The notes under the pieces are model-generated. The model was not told the DNA's origin. It ran no database searches and was given only the letters and a program-made list of their open reading frames with translations. From assembly GCA_934661195.1 (NCBI GenBank), contig CAKUJD010000001.1:1-64000 (forward strand): a stretch of DNA of 64,000 nt. Direction: 5' to 3'. Position numbers and translations under genes: made by a program. The stretch comes from an uncultured Muribaculaceae bacterium. Lineage in GTDB: Bacteria > Bacteroidota > Bacteroidia > Bacteroidales > Muribaculaceae. Positions 8,471 through 17,593 of this stretch are shown here, one piece after another (within the stretch, counting starts at the first letter, position 1; each line of letters starts with the position of its first letter).

Positions 8471-9565
8471 ATGAAGCACTTTATCACCGCTATTGCCTGC
8501 CTTATGGCAGCCGCGGCCGCTGTGGCCGCCAGCACCACACACAGTCACGCCATTATGACCCAAGAAGAGGACTACGCCGCCGTGGCCGACTCAGTACTCG
8601 TTGACTCGCCATTTGTGGCCGAAGACAGCGCCGCAGTGGTGCCTGTGGTGGGCTGCTACGAGCTGCTCGACACCACCGCTTACACGGCTGTGTCGCAAGA
8701 AAGCGATGTGGTCGACGGCGACACCACAGTGCGCTACCGCGTGGACACCAACTTCAAAATAGCTGTGGCCGACAGCACCGCCGACGGCTACACGCTGCAC
8801 CTGCTGGTGCAAAACTGCAAGGCCGCGCCCGAATGCTCCGACAACTTTAAGGCGCGCCTGCACGAGGCTGGCATCAACGCCCTTGCGGGCAGCAAAGTGG
8901 TGGTGGCCACCGACTTTGCCGGCAGTGTGACCGAAATCAAAAATTGGCAGGAGGTGGGACGACTGCAGCTGCGGGCCTTCGAGCACATGATCGACTCCGC
9001 CTTTGCCGCCAACCCCGAGATGAGCAAAGTGGTGAAGCGCGATGCCATAAAGAGCCTATACAGCAAGACACTGGCCACCGAAGAGGGCGTGCGCGACGGC
9101 CTTGCGGCGCTGCAAGTGATGTTTGCCAACCACGGCAACCAGTTTACGGCCGGCCAGGAGGAGAGCGACACCGTGGCCGCCACCGCCGACAGCCCCGCCT
9201 ACACAATGACCCGCTATGCCGACTATGGTGTGATTGACTCCACCGACACCGAGACGGAGTTTGACGGCGACTACTTTGTGCTGGGCAAAGTGAGCACCTT
9301 GATCGACGGCAAAGACATAGCGCCGCTGCTGACAGGGGCCATAAGCGGACTGGTGAACCAGCAAAAGGGCCTCTCGGCCAAGAAAATCGAGGCTGAGATG
9401 AAAAAAGTGAAGCAAATTGAGGTGGAAAACGACAGCAAGAGCTTCTACTACTACAACGGCTGGCCCAAAATCACCATGCTGTCCACTACCACCACCATGG
9501 GCCCCTTGAAGCGCATCAAGGCGCAAATGGTGGCGAGCACGTCATTTTCATGGGGCAACCATTAG
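8471..9565 (+). CDS. Exported protein of unknown function
   Basis: A 364-residue protein with a clear signal peptide (hydrophobic residues 3-20, AVAASTTHSHA). The mature part starts with a very acidic stretch, followed by a mixed alpha/beta region ending in TTTMGPLKRIKAQMVAS. I recognise no family. It lies 12 nt upstream of a membrane-anchored AraC regulator and probably shares its transcript, so it may be a periplasmic partner or target of that regulator. This is inference only. Length and composition are normal for an exported Bacteroidales protein and there are no signs of transfer. Confidence 0.75.
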   Translation: MKHFITAIACLMAAAAAVAASTTHSHAIMTQEEDYAAVADSVLVDSPFVAEDSAAVVPVVGCYELLDTTAYTAVSQESDVVDGDTTVRYRVDTNFKIAVADSTADGYTLHLLVQNCKAAPECSDNFKARLHEAGINALAGSKVVVATDFAGSVTEIKNWQEVGRLQLRAFEHMIDSAFAANPEMSKVVKRDAIKSLYSKTLATEEGVRDGLAALQVMFANHGNQFTAGQEESDTVAATADSPAYTMTRYADYGVIDSTDTETEFDGDYFVLGKVSTLIDGKDIAPLLTGAISGLVNQQKGLSAKKIEAEMKKVKQIEVENDSKSFYYYNGWPKITMLSTTTTMGPLKRIKAQMVASTSFSWGNH

Positions 9566-9577
9566 CCTGGGGCCGTT

Positions 9578-10687
9578 ATGATCAACCATGAGCTATACAG
9601 CTACTCGCTGTGTGTGGCTCTGCCACTGATGCTGTTTTTCGGGTTTTACTTCATCTTTGCCCGAACGCCCGACAAAGCAATATTCTCCAACTACCTGCGC
9701 TCGCGCCGCACCATGGGCGCGGCTCTGCTGCTGCTTGCGGCCAACTACATGGTGCACTTCTTCGTGGGAGTGCGGTTTGTCAACGCCAACGCCGCCATTC
9801 TCATGAACCTCTCCACTTATTTCCTGAGCTACTGGCTGTTCAGCTCGGCTTTGGCCCGGCTGCTCGACAAGACATCGGTCAACAGTCGCATGATGATGGC
9901 CAACATTGTCCTGTGGCTGGTGTTCACAGCCCTGTCGGGCGCAACGTTGGCCCTGCCCACGGGCGGAGTGTGGCAGCTGGTGTGCATGGGGGCGCTGGCC
10001 ACATGGCTGGTGGCCTACGGGCTCAGGCTCACGTGGTGGCTCATAAGGTCGTATCGCAGGGCTGTGCGTCTCTTCGACGACACACATTCCGACAACATCG
10101 GCGCCTACATCAAGTGGCTGTCGGTGTTCACCTATTGGGCTGTGATATTTGGCGTGGGCTGCGGCCTGCTCACATTTCTGCCCGACGACTGCGTGTATGT
10201 GTGGATACTGTCGTCGGTGCCGTTCTACATCTACCTGTTTTGCTGCTACTTGAACTACATGATGTTTTACGAGCAGGTGGAGATCGCCCTCAACGGCGAG
10301 CCGGCGGCCGGCTCCGGGCAACCGCCAACGCCAATTATGGCTGATGACGCGCCGGCCTATTACGCCGACATAGCCTCAAAAGTGGGCCAATGGGTGGCCA
10401 GTGAGGGCTACACACAGCCTCACATCACCATAAAAGAGCTTGCCGACGCGCTGCACACCAACCGCACCTATCTGTCGGCCTACATCAACGCTGAGATGAA
10501 TGCCACCTACCGCGGCTGGATTACAGGCCTGCGCATCGACTATGCAAAGCGGCAAATGCTGCTGCACCCCGAGGCCAAACTCGCCGTGGTGTCGGAGCAG
10601 TCGGGATTCGCGTCGCAAAGCCACTTCATCAAGGCCTTCAAGGAAAGGGAAGGCTGCTCGCCTGCCAATTGGCGCAAGCGCCAATAG
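9578..10687 (+). CDS. Membrane-anchored AraC-family regulator
   Basis: A 369-residue protein. The first ~220 residues contain six to seven hydrophobic segments (for example LPLMLFFGFYFIFA and MGAALLLLAANYMVHFFVG). The last ~100 residues are an AraC-type double helix-turn-helix with ITIKELADALHTNRTYLSAY and the signature KLAVVSEQSGFASQSHFIKA. A multi-TM sensor fused to an AraC DNA-binding domain is a known Bacteroidota architecture. The ligand cannot be told from sequence. It is the second gene of a two-gene unit with the exported protein before it, and a long hairpin terminator follows. Confidence 0.9.
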   Translation: MINHELYSYSLCVALPLMLFFGFYFIFARTPDKAIFSNYLRSRRTMGAALLLLAANYMVHFFVGVRFVNANAAILMNLSTYFLSYWLFSSALARLLDKTSVNSRMMMANIVLWLVFTALSGATLALPTGGVWQLVCMGALATWLVAYGLRLTWWLIRSYRRAVRLFDDTHSDNIGAYIKWLSVFTYWAVIFGVGCGLLTFLPDDCVYVWILSSVPFYIYLFCCYLNYMMFYEQVEIALNGEPAAGSGQPPTPIMADDAPAYYADIASKVGQWVASEGYTQPHITIKELADALHTNRTYLSAYINAEMNATYRGWITGLRIDYAKRQMLLHPEAKLAVVSEQSGFASQSHFIKAFKEREGCSPANWRKRQ

Positions 10688-10715
10688 AGTCGCCCGCCCC
10701 CCCCAATAAGACACA

Positions 10716-10771
10716 AAACTGGCCGGACATCTGCAGTGTGGCAGAGGTGTCCGGCCAGTTTATGGTTTTGC
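10716..10771 (+). terminator. Terminator after the AraC regulator
   Basis: A long hairpin (about 10716-10734 with 10741-10761, ACTGGCCGGACA pairing with TGTCCGGCCAGT) is followed by a T-rich stretch. It may also serve the small minus-strand unit that converges on it. Confidence 0.8.
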
Positions 10772-10894
10772 CGTCAGCGTCTATATGCCGCGATTGCGGT
10801 TAGTGCTTAATCATCACAGTAAGAATTGCATGACCTGCCACCCGCCAACTCCAAATTTTCAACCTTCAATTTTTTTGGGGGGAGGTTGGGGTGT

Positions 10895-11045
10895 ATAAAA
10901 AAGTAAATCCTAGACTCAACGTCCAGGATCGCTTAACTAATTAACCTTCTAATACCATTAACATAAACCTTAAACAAATGAATTTCAAAACCGTCATCCC
11001 GACGCCCGTGAATTTCATAACCTTAAAAACTAATACCATGAAAAA
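10895..11045 (-). ncRNA. Small transcription unit, copy 1
   Basis: A free-standing unit of about 150 nt on the minus strand with its own TTG-N16-TACTTTTG promoter. It ends in a hairpin (ATCCTGGAC, loop GTTGA, GTCTAGGAT) followed by six T residues. A second copy lies in opposite orientation at 26074-26224 and differs by only two single-base indels, two substitutions and the T-run length across the transcribed part. The RNA contains a CGTC-GGGAT-GACG mini-hairpin, a repeated TGGTATTAG and a short reading frame from 11018. No protein gene lies downstream on the same strand. It is either a small RNA or a micropeptide mRNA. I do not recognise a known RNA family. Confidence 0.6.
10941..11018 (-). 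CDS. Possible 25-residue peptide in small unit copy 1
   Basis: The frame begins MKFTGVGMTVLKFI, identical to the second copy for 14 codons. It then runs through a one-base insertion to a different, longer end (CLRFMLMVLEG). It is flanked by promoter and terminator. Because the whole transcript is conserved at nucleotide level, identity does not prove coding, and the indel argues for an RNA function. Listed as a possibility only. Confidence 0.2.
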   Translation of the reverse strand: MKFTGVGMTVLKFICLRFMLMVLEG

Positions 11046-11051
11046 CCGATG

Positions 11052-11082
11052 CAAAAGTAATACAAATATGTTATGCAACATA
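11052..11082 (-). promoter_or_regulatory. Promoter of small unit copy 1
   Basis: On the minus strand: TTG (-33 region) at 11078-11076, a 16-nt spacer, then TACTTTTG at 11059-11052. The arrangement and several spacer bases match the promoter of copy 2. Confidence 0.65.
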
Positions 11083-11227
11083 GTTTTTACGCCATTTTCT
11101 ACCGTGTTTTAACTTTGTTTAGCTTGTTGAGACTTCATCTGTGAATATATGTTTCGATTCTGTCCGCAAAGCCGAGCTTCACTGGCCGCGAGAGTGCTAT
11201 GATTTTGGTAATCTCGGCATTAAGTGC

Positions 11228-11235
11228 TAACTTTG
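11228..11235 (+). promoter_or_regulatory. -7 box for tyrS
   Basis: TAACTTTG, a perfect TAnnTTTG match, 82 nt upstream of the tyrS ATG. Confidence 0.6.
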
Positions 11236-11316
11236 TGGCACGCCAAGCGCAATAGCGCAGAACGACGACAAACAACATTTTAACAACACATTATATATTA
11301 CACATTTCACACACCG

Positions 11317-12609
11317 ATGAATTTTGTAGAAGAACTAAAGTGGAGAGGCATGATCAACAACATCATGCCAGGAACTGAGGAGCAACTAAATAAAGAAATG
11401 ACATCGGCCTATGTGGGCATCGACCCCACCGCCGACTCGCTGCACATTGGCCACCTGGTGAGCATTATGATGCTCAAGCACTTCCAGCGCGCCGGCCACC
11501 GCCCCATTGCACTTGTGGGCGGCGCCACGGGCATGATTGGCGACCCGTCGATGAAGTCGCAGGAGCGAGTGCTCATAGACGAGGACACTCTGCGCCACAA
11601 CCAGGAGTGCATCCGCCGCCAGCTGGCGCACTTCCTCGACTTCGACAGCGACGCGCCCAACCACGCCATTCTGGTGAACAACTACGACTGGATGAAGGAC
11701 TTCTCGTTTCTTAACTTCATTCGCGACGTGGGCAAGCACATCACAGTGAACTACATGATGGCCAAGGACTCGGTGAAAAAGCGCCTTGCCGCCAACGCCG
11801 ACCACGGCATGTCGTTCACCGAATTCTCCTACCAACTGCTGCAGGGCTACGACTTCCTGCACCTGTATCAGACCCAGGGATGCCGCCTGCAGATGGGCGG
11901 AAGCGACCAGTGGGGCAACATCACCACCGGCACCGAGCTGATTCGCCGCATGGCCGGCGGCGAGGCCTACGCCATCACCTGCCCGCTCATCACCAAGGCC
12001 GATGGCGGCAAGTTTGGCAAAACCGAAAGCGGCAACGTGTGGCTCGACCCCAAGCGCACATCGCCCTACAAGTTCTACCAGTTCTGGCTCAATGTGAGCG
12101 ATGCCGACGCGGCAAAATACATCAAGATATTCACCGACCTGCCCGAGGACGAGATCAACGCCCTCATAGCCGAGCAGGAAAAGGATCCAGGCCTGCGTCC
12201 CGTGCAAAAGCGCCTGGCCAAGGAAATCACCACTATGGTGCACTCGGCACAAGACTATGAGACCGCCGTGGAGGCTTCGCAAATCCTCTTCTCCAACAAG
12301 GCTAAGGACATTCTGCACAAAATCGACGAAGACACACTGCTGTCGGTGTTCGAGGGCGTGCCCACATTCGAGGTGAGCAAAGATGCTGTGGCCGCCGGTG
12401 TGCCCCTCATAAGCCTGCTCACCGAGCATGCAGCCGTGTTTGCCTCCAAGGGCGAGATGCGCAAGCTCACCCAGGGCGGCGGCGTGAGCGTGAACAAGGA
12501 AAAGGTGGCCGACCCCAACATGACAGTCAACAGCGATTTCCTGCTCAACGGGAAGTATATTCTTGCCCAGCGCGGCAAAAAGAACTATTACCTGCTGATT
12601 GTGAAATAA
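11317..12609 (+). CDS. tyrS: Tyrosyl-tRNA synthetase
   Basis: A cytosolic class I aminoacyl-tRNA synthetase that charges tRNA-Tyr. The 430 residues are standard. The HIGH motif is at 43-46 (SLHIGHLVS). The KMSKS-equivalent is KFGKT at 232-236, the usual TyrS variant. Tyrosine-pocket segments such as [12 protein letters not shown] and [10 protein letters not shown] are present. The C-terminal ~65 residues ([10 protein letters not shown] to the end) form an S4-type RNA-binding domain. The gene is monocistronic, followed by tRNA-Gln with its own -7 box. Confidence 0.97.
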   Translation: MNFVEELKWRGMINNIMPGTEEQLNKEMTSAYVGIDPTADSLHIGHLVSIMMLKHFQRAGHRPIALVGGATGMIGDPSMKSQERVLIDEDTLRHNQECIRRQLAHFLDFDSDAPNHAILVNNYDWMKDFSFLNFIRDVGKHITVNYMMAKDSVKKRLAANADHGMSFTEFSYQLLQGYDFLHLYQTQGCRLQMGGSDQWGNITTGTELIRRMAGGEAYAITCPLITKADGGKFGKTESGNVWLDPKRTSPYKFYQFWLNVSDADAAKYIKIFTDLPEDEINALIAEQEKDPGLRPVQKRLAKEITTMVHSAQDYETAVEASQILFSNKAKDILHKIDEDTLLSVFEGVPTFEVSKDAVAAGVPLISLLTEHAAVFASKGEMRKLTQGGGVSVNKEKVADPNMTVNSDFLLNGKYILAQRGKKNYYLLIVK

Positions 12610-12644
12610 GATTGTAAAAATTTGCAAGTTACGCAAAACGTGCG

Positions 12645-12652
12645 TAAATTTG
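12645..12652 (+). promoter_or_regulatory. -7 box for tRNA-Gln
   Basis: TAAATTTG, followed by CACCGCA, 37 nt upstream of the tRNA. Confidence 0.55.
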
Positions 12653-12689
12653 CACCGCATTTGAGACGATGAGTCGCATTTGTCAAGAT

Positions 12690-12760
12690 TGTCTTATGGT
12701 GTAATGGTAGCACTGCAGTTTTTGGTTCTGCCTGTTCTGGTTCGAATCCGGATAAGACAA
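12690..12760 (+). tRNA. tRNA-Gln (anticodon UUG)
   Basis: A 71-nt cloverleaf. The acceptor TGTCTTA pairs with TAAGACA, the discriminator is A, the anticodon loop TTTTGGT gives UUG, and the T-arm GGTTCGAATCC is present. The U1-A72 first pair is typical of glutamine tRNAs. A strong terminator follows. Confidence 0.95.
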
Positions 12761-12770
12761 CCACGCAACG

Positions 12771-12810
12771 AGCGCAGTCCCGACCAGTCGGGATTGCGCT
12801 TTTTGTTTTT
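12771..12810 (+). terminator. Terminator of tRNA-Gln
   Basis: A 14-bp stem (12771-12784 with 12787-12800) with a 2-nt apex is followed by TTTTGTTTTT. Confidence 0.9.
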
Positions 12811-12910
12811 CCGCACCGCATGTGCGTTTATGTTGCAGAACATGCGTGAAAACTGTGTGGAATGGTGCGGATGTGCTAATTTTACTGATTAGGTGTAAAC
12901 AAACTTAACA

Positions 12911-13510
12911 ATGATGATAAAAATGATTCAGAAATGCGCGCTGGCCGCTATGATGGCTGTGACGGCTAATGTGTGCGGCTTTGCCCAGTCGGTTGACACT
13001 GCGACCGACTCCGTCTCCAGCACTTTTGCCGAGACCAAGCCAGTCAGGCCTAAGTTTCACGGCCCCGGCTTTAGGTGCTTCATTGGTGAAAAAAATGAAG
13101 TAGGAATTGATTCGTGGGACTTTTCCCACGGCACAATATTCGCGGTTGCCGGCAGCCAGGTGAGCCCTTATTTGTTTGTGGGAGCTGGTGCTGGGGTGTG
13201 CAGCTGGATTTTTCATGGCTTCGTAAGCGCTCCGCTGTTTGTGGATTTGCGCACCGAAGTGCATAAGGCCATACGCTGCCGCACGTCGCCATATGCCGAA
13301 TTGCAGATAGGCTACAGCGTGGGCGATGTCAAGGGACTCTACGTGTCGCCGCAGCTGGGCTGCCATTTCAGCTTTGGGCGCCGTCCATTAGGCATCAGCG
13401 TGGCCCTGAGCTACAGTATGCAGCGTGCCGATGTGTGTGATTGGATTACCAAGCAGACCTCACGGGAAAATCTGGACGGTCTTGGATTGTCGGTCAGCTT
13501 CGATTTTTAA
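12911..13510 (+). CDS. Small exported barrel-like protein
   Basis: A 199-residue protein with a signal peptide (residues 6-25, ending CGFAQS). The mature part has alternating glycine/aromatic strands (SPYLFVGAGAGVCSWIF, YAELQIGYSV, LYVSPQLGCHFSF) and ends in GLGLSVSFDF. An aromatic C-terminal residue is the usual outer-membrane barrel signal. The layout fits the small outer-membrane beta-barrel proteins common in Bacteroidales. The substrate or role is unknown. The gene stands alone after tRNA-Gln. The duplicated MM start makes the first methionine uncertain by one codon. Confidence 0.75.
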   Translation: MMIKMIQKCALAAMMAVTANVCGFAQSVDTATDSVSSTFAETKPVRPKFHGPGFRCFIGEKNEVGIDSWDFSHGTIFAVAGSQVSPYLFVGAGAGVCSWIFHGFVSAPLFVDLRTEVHKAIRCRTSPYAELQIGYSVGDVKGLYVSPQLGCHFSFGRRPLGISVALSYSMQRADVCDWITKQTSRENLDGLGLSVSFDF

Positions 13511-13620
13511 GAGGATAGCTGCTGCGCAACACCTGCCACTCCATAGTGGTGTGCAAAACGACCGCAGCGCCGCCTTAGCGCAATACCCGAATCGTAATAA
13601 ACCACTAAAAAGCAATATTT

Positions 13621-14189
13621 ATGTCAAAGTCAACTATAAAGAAGCTTCTGAAGTCGATGACCAAGGACGAAATCATAACTATGGTGCTTGAATTGTATTC
13701 AGCCCGGAAAGAAGCCAAGGACTACCTGGAGTTTTATGCAGAACCCGATGAGCAAGGCAAACTTGAAGAATACAAGGACATCATCCGCGAGGAGTTCTAC
13801 CCCAAAAGAAATCGTGAGCCGCAGATGCGCTTTTCTGTTTGCAGAAAGGCTGTGTCTGATTTCAAAAAGCTGACGCCATTGCCGAGTTAATGATGTCGTA
13901 TATGGAGTGGGCAATCCAGGCCACATATGACTATGGCGACCTATGGGAGCAGTATTACGATTCAGTGGAAGGCAACTTCAGCAAGACCATTGACTTTATC
14001 GTAGAAAATGATTTGTGGAAAAAGTACGACGACAGGCTTCAGCAGTGTGTGAAATTGTCGAGCCATTCCGGCTATGGCTTTGGGGACACCATTGATGACA
14101 TCTATTTTAATGGCAGATTGAACTACATGGATTTGACTGGTGATGACTCAGATTTCATAGATGTTGAAGACGGTGAGCTGGAAAAATAA
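13621..14189 (+). pseudogene. DUF6155-like gene split by a -1 frameshift
   Basis: Two frames together look like one protein of about 190 residues. The first (13621-13890) begins MSKSTIKKLLKSMTKDEII and ends prematurely after SDFKKLTPLPS. Moving to the -1 frame at the A5 run 13864-13868 reads FKKADAIAELMMSYMEW and continues uninterrupted to 14189. This is what a DUF6155 protein should look like, so the stop at 13890 is probably caused by loss of one A (A6 to A5). Real inactivation, sequencing error or frameshift control are all possible. The first half is rich in Lys/Glu helices. The second is acidic, ending DVEDGELEK. Confidence 0.65.
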
Positions 14190-14257
14190 ACGAGGGTAAC
14201 ACACAATAACGGCCCCGCATAGCCGTTTCGGTTATAGACAATTAAAATAGTATTATT

Positions 14258-14869
14258 ATGATACCAGGCAACCCCAGAATCCTCATTTGCCCATTCTGCG
14301 GCAAAGAGAAAAAAATCATGTCGCTCGTTTCAGGAAACACTTATGGTGCTGAATTTTGGTCGGACAACAAGCAAATAGCCCCAATGCTGCCCGAGATTTC
14401 GTATGTTCAGAAATGTCCCAATTGCGGAAAGTATTACATTAAAGATAGGCAAGAAGAAAAGTATGCCAAAGGAACCCCTTCTTTCAATAAGGGCCTTCTG
14501 ACCTATCCGGAAATGAAGGAAGCTTTCGCCCAGTTGTCGGAAGAGGGTTTCGCTGACAAGGATGAAGAAGCCCACGTGCGCCTAATGCTTCACCATGCGT
14601 ACAATGACTATTATTACAGAAGCGGCGACAACAAGGAAATAGACGCCGCCGACAAGCAACTTTTCCACAAAAACGGCATTTGGCTGATTGACAACCTGAT
14701 TGCCGATGATGTGCTGAAAGCTGAATTTTACCGCGAGATTGGTGAATTTGAAACCGCTCGTGGCATACTGGAAACCGCAAAAGTAGAAGATGAGTTGCTG
14801 AAACGCATCGTGTCGCTAATACAAGAGAGGTTGCAAAACAACGATTGCAGGGTTTTCAGAATACAATAG
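14258..14869 (+). CDS. Zinc-ribbon protein of unknown function
   Basis: A 203-residue soluble protein. Two CxxC knuckles (C11/C14 in CPFC, C53/C56 in CPNC) form a probable zinc ribbon. The rest is helical with an acidic middle (LSEEGFADKDEEAHVRLML) and an IGEFETARGIL TPR-like stretch. I recognise no named family. It lies in a small patch with the broken DUF6155 gene, both unlike the surrounding housekeeping genes, and converges on the Ca2+ ATPase with only 6 nt between stops. The role is unknown. A nucleic-acid or protein-binding adaptor is possible but not shown. Confidence 0.7.
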   Translation: MIPGNPRILICPFCGKEKKIMSLVSGNTYGAEFWSDNKQIAPMLPEISYVQKCPNCGKYYIKDRQEEKYAKGTPSFNKGLLTYPEMKEAFAQLSEEGFADKDEEAHVRLMLHHAYNDYYYRSGDNKEIDAADKQLFHKNGIWLIDNLIADDVLKAEFYREIGEFETARGILETAKVEDELLKRIVSLIQERLQNNDCRVFRIQ

Positions 14870-14875
14870 TTGGAA

Positions 14876-17593
14876 CTATCGTTGGCGGTGGAGCAGGCGG
14901 GCGAGCTCGCCTATGAGCAGCACGGGCGATGTGCCCACCACTATTATCACCCAGTCGAGCGGCTTTAGCGGCTCAAGGTTGAACATCTTGCCGCCAAAGC
15001 TCACTATCAGTGTCTGGCCGAAGAATATGAGCAGCGCTATCAGCAAAAAGCCGCGGCAGCCCTTGAGGCGCAGCGCCGAGTGGCCTGTGGCAAAGGCACG
15101 GGCGTTGAACATGTTCCAGAACTGCATCATCACAAATGTGGTGAAGAATATGCTCGACTCGTAGGGCTTGATGCTGTGCCAGTTGCTGACGCCGTTATGC
15201 AACAGGCTCACAAAATACGATGAGTCTATGCTGTTCACGTCCATATCCTTAATGAGCCAGAACAGCGCCACAAGTAGCACCGAGAAGAGTCCGCCTACAG
15301 CCACTATGAATCGGCTCATGCTGCGGTTGATAATGAACTTGCGGCGGTCGCGCGGCGGCTGGCGCATCACATTGTGGTCGGGCGGCAGCGAGGCCAATGC
15401 CATGGCTGCAAACGTGTCCATTATAAGGTTGACCCACAGCATCTGCGTCACATTCAGCGGAGCATCGATGCCCATCACCGAGCCCGCCAGCACCACTATG
15501 CATGCGGCCACGTTCACCGTCATCTGAAACAGGATGAAGCGCTGAATGTTCTGGTATAGCGAGCGGCCCCACATCACGGCGCGGCCAATGCTTGAAAACG
15601 AGTTGTCGATGATGGTGATGTCGCTGGCCTCCTTGGCCACCGAGGTGCCGTCGCCCATCGACAGGCCCACATGGGCAGCCTTCAGGGCCGGAGCGTCGTT
15701 GGTGCCGTCGCCCGTCACTGCCACCACCTGCCCCTGGCGCTGCAGTGCCTCGACCAGGCGCTTTTTGTCCATGGGTCGCGCGCGGGCTATGATTTTGATG
15801 TCGGCCACGCGCTCGTCGAGCTGGGCATCGGTGAGAGCGGCAAACTCGGGGCCGGTGATGAGGTTGCGCCCGTCGGTGTCGGCACTCGTCCACAGCCCTA
15901 TCTGGCGGCCTATTTCACGGGCTGTGCCAGGCGTGTCGCCTGTAACAATCTTCACTGCAATGCCAGCGTCGCGGCATTCGGCCACGGCTGCGGGCACCTC
16001 GGGCCGCACGGGGTCGCTGATGGCCACAATGCCCATGAAGGTGAGGTTGCGCGCCACAATGCGGCCGTCGGCTATGGGCTGCTCACCGTCGTCGAGCACA
16101 CGGTAGGCAAAGCCCAGCGTGCGCATGGCCTGCCGCTGGTAGGCAAGCAGCTGCGCATCGGTGGCGCTGTGCTCCACATTGCCGCACACGCTGCCGCACA
16201 GCGGATGAATGATTTCGGTGGCGCCCTTCACATACAGCACGCGGCGGCCGTCGATGGCGCTGCGTACAATGGTGGCCATGTATTTGCGCTCGGTGTTGAA
16301 CGGAATCTGTTCAAGCTCTACCGCGGCATCTTTCACATCGTGGTAGTTAATGCCGTTGGAGCTGAGCCACAGCAGAAGCGCGCCTTCGGTGGGGTTGCCT
16401 ATCACCTGCGGCGCTTCGGGGTTGGAGAAGTCGAGTTGGGCTGTCGAGTTCACCGCTATTCCCTCGGCAATGTGGCGGCTCATGTCGTCGCTGCCCAGGC
16501 GCTGCCCTGTGTCAAGGCCATAGAAGTTGGTGTGGCTCACGCGCATTTGGTTTTGGGTGAGCGTGCCGGTCTTGTCGGTGCATATCACCGTGGTTGCGCC
16601 CATCGTCTCGCAGGCGTGCATGCGGCGCACGAGGTTGCTCGTTTTAAGCATGCGGCGCATGCTGTAGGCCAGGCTCAGCGTCACCGCCATGGGCAGGCCT
16701 TCGGGCACTGCCACCACAATCAGCGTGACGGCAATCATTATTGTCTGCAAGAAGAATGTCAGGAAATCAACCCACTGGAAGGGGCTTGCCTGGCCACTGA
16801 AGGCGAAGTAATACACCACGCGGCCAAGCACCACCAGCGCGGCCACAGCATAGCTGGCCCATGTGATGAAGCGGCTGAGGCCGTCGAGCTGCTCGTTGAG
16901 CGGAGTTTTCACGCTGTCGTCGATTTGCGCGGCCTCATACACCTTGCCGTTTTCGGTGGCATCGCCCACAGCAGTGACGCGGCACACACCGTGGCCCTCC
17001 ATCACCTTGGTGCCGCGCATCACATGATTGGAGGGGAAAGTGGCGTCGCTGTCGAAATCGGCCTCAACGGTGGTCTTGGCGCACACCGGTTCGCCGGTAA
17101 GCGACGACTCGTCGACCTGCAGAGCCGTGGACTCCAGCAGCACGGCGTCGGCCGGGACCTCCTCGCCAGTGTTGAGAATCACCACGTCGCCAACCACCAC
17201 GTCGCGCTTGGGCACGCGCTTCACGTTGCCGTCGCGCACCACCTCCACGGGCTCGTCGTCGTTCACCTTGTTGAGCACGGCAAACTCGCGGTCGGCCTTC
17301 CACTCAAACACAAATGCCATGCCAGTGGCCAGCAATATGGCTATGAAAATGCCCACCGGCTCGAAAAACACCGAGCCGCTTTCGCCAAGGCCGAAATATT
17401 CATAAAACGATATGCCCACCGACAGCACTCCAGCCACCAGCAGCACTATTATCAGTGGATCCTTGAACTTTTCAAGCAGTTTGATCCACCAAGGTGTCTT
17501 AATGGGCGGAGTGAGCACATTGGCGCCATGGCTGGCGCGGCTTTGGGCCACTTCGGCCTGGCTCAGGCCAGTGTATTTTCTGATTTTTGCCAT
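14876..17593 (-). CDS. P-type calcium-translocating ATPase (PMCA-like)
   Basis: An inner-membrane ATPase that exports Ca2+ (or a similar divalent cation). From the ATG at 17593 it is 905 residues. The 25 residues upstream are non-native, and a -7 box lies 25-32 nt before this start. Visible features: an N-terminal cation-ATPase domain (YTGLSQAEVAQSR), a TGEP actuator loop, PEGLPMA in TM4, the phosphorylated Asp340 in DKTGTLT, and the hinge GDGTNDAPAL. Six C-terminal membrane segments follow. PEGLP and the overall length point to IIB (PMCA-type) pumps. The gene is monocistronic, downstream of feoAB but separated by a terminator. Confidence 0.93.
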   Translation of the reverse strand: MAKIRKYTGLSQAEVAQSRASHGANVLTPPIKTPWWIKLLEKFKDPLIIVLLVAGVLSVGISFYEYFGLGESGSVFFEPVGIFIAILLATGMAFVFEWKADREFAVLNKVNDDEPVEVVRDGNVKRVPKRDVVVGDVVILNTGEEVPADAVLLESTALQVDESSLTGEPVCAKTTVEADFDSDATFPSNHVMRGTKVMEGHGVCRVTAVGDATENGKVYEAAQIDDSVKTPLNEQLDGLSRFITWASYAVAALVVLGRVVYYFAFSGQASPFQWVDFLTFFLQTIMIAVTLIVVAVPEGLPMAVTLSLAYSMRRMLKTSNLVRRMHACETMGATTVICTDKTGTLTQNQMRVSHTNFYGLDTGQRLGSDDMSRHIAEGIAVNSTAQLDFSNPEAPQVIGNPTEGALLLWLSSNGINYHDVKDAAVELEQIPFNTERKYMATIVRSAIDGRRVLYVKGATEIIHPLCGSVCGNVEHSATDAQLLAYQRQAMRTLGFAYRVLDDGEQPIADGRIVARNLTFMGIVAISDPVRPEVPAAVAECRDAGIAVKIVTGDTPGTAREIGRQIGLWTSADTDGRNLITGPEFAALTDAQLDERVADIKIIARARPMDKKRLVEALQRQGQVVAVTGDGTNDAPALKAAHVGLSMGDGTSVAKEASDITIIDNSFSSIGRAVMWGRSLYQNIQRFILFQMTVNVAACIVVLAGSVMGIDAPLNVTQMLWVNLIMDTFAAMALASLPPDHNVMRQPPRDRRKFIINRSMSRFIVAVGGLFSVLLVALFWLIKDMDVNSIDSSYFVSLLHNGVSNWHSIKPYESSIFFTTFVMMQFWNMFNARAFATGHSALRLKGCRGFLLIALLIFFGQTLIVSFGGKMFNLEPLKPLDWVIIVVGTSPVLLIGELARLLHRQR

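Noticed and set aside
11038..11112. 24-codon frame opposite the small-unit promoter, with an equal-length counterpart at 26007-26081 on the minus strand
   Set aside because: Length is conserved, but nearly every differing codon is non-synonymous, so a selected peptide is unlikely. The equal length follows from gap-free homology of the flank.
13864..13869. Programmed -1 frameshift as the default reading
   Set aside because: The site is C AAA AAG, not a full X XXY YYZ heptamer, and no clear stimulatory structure was seen. A lost A is simpler.
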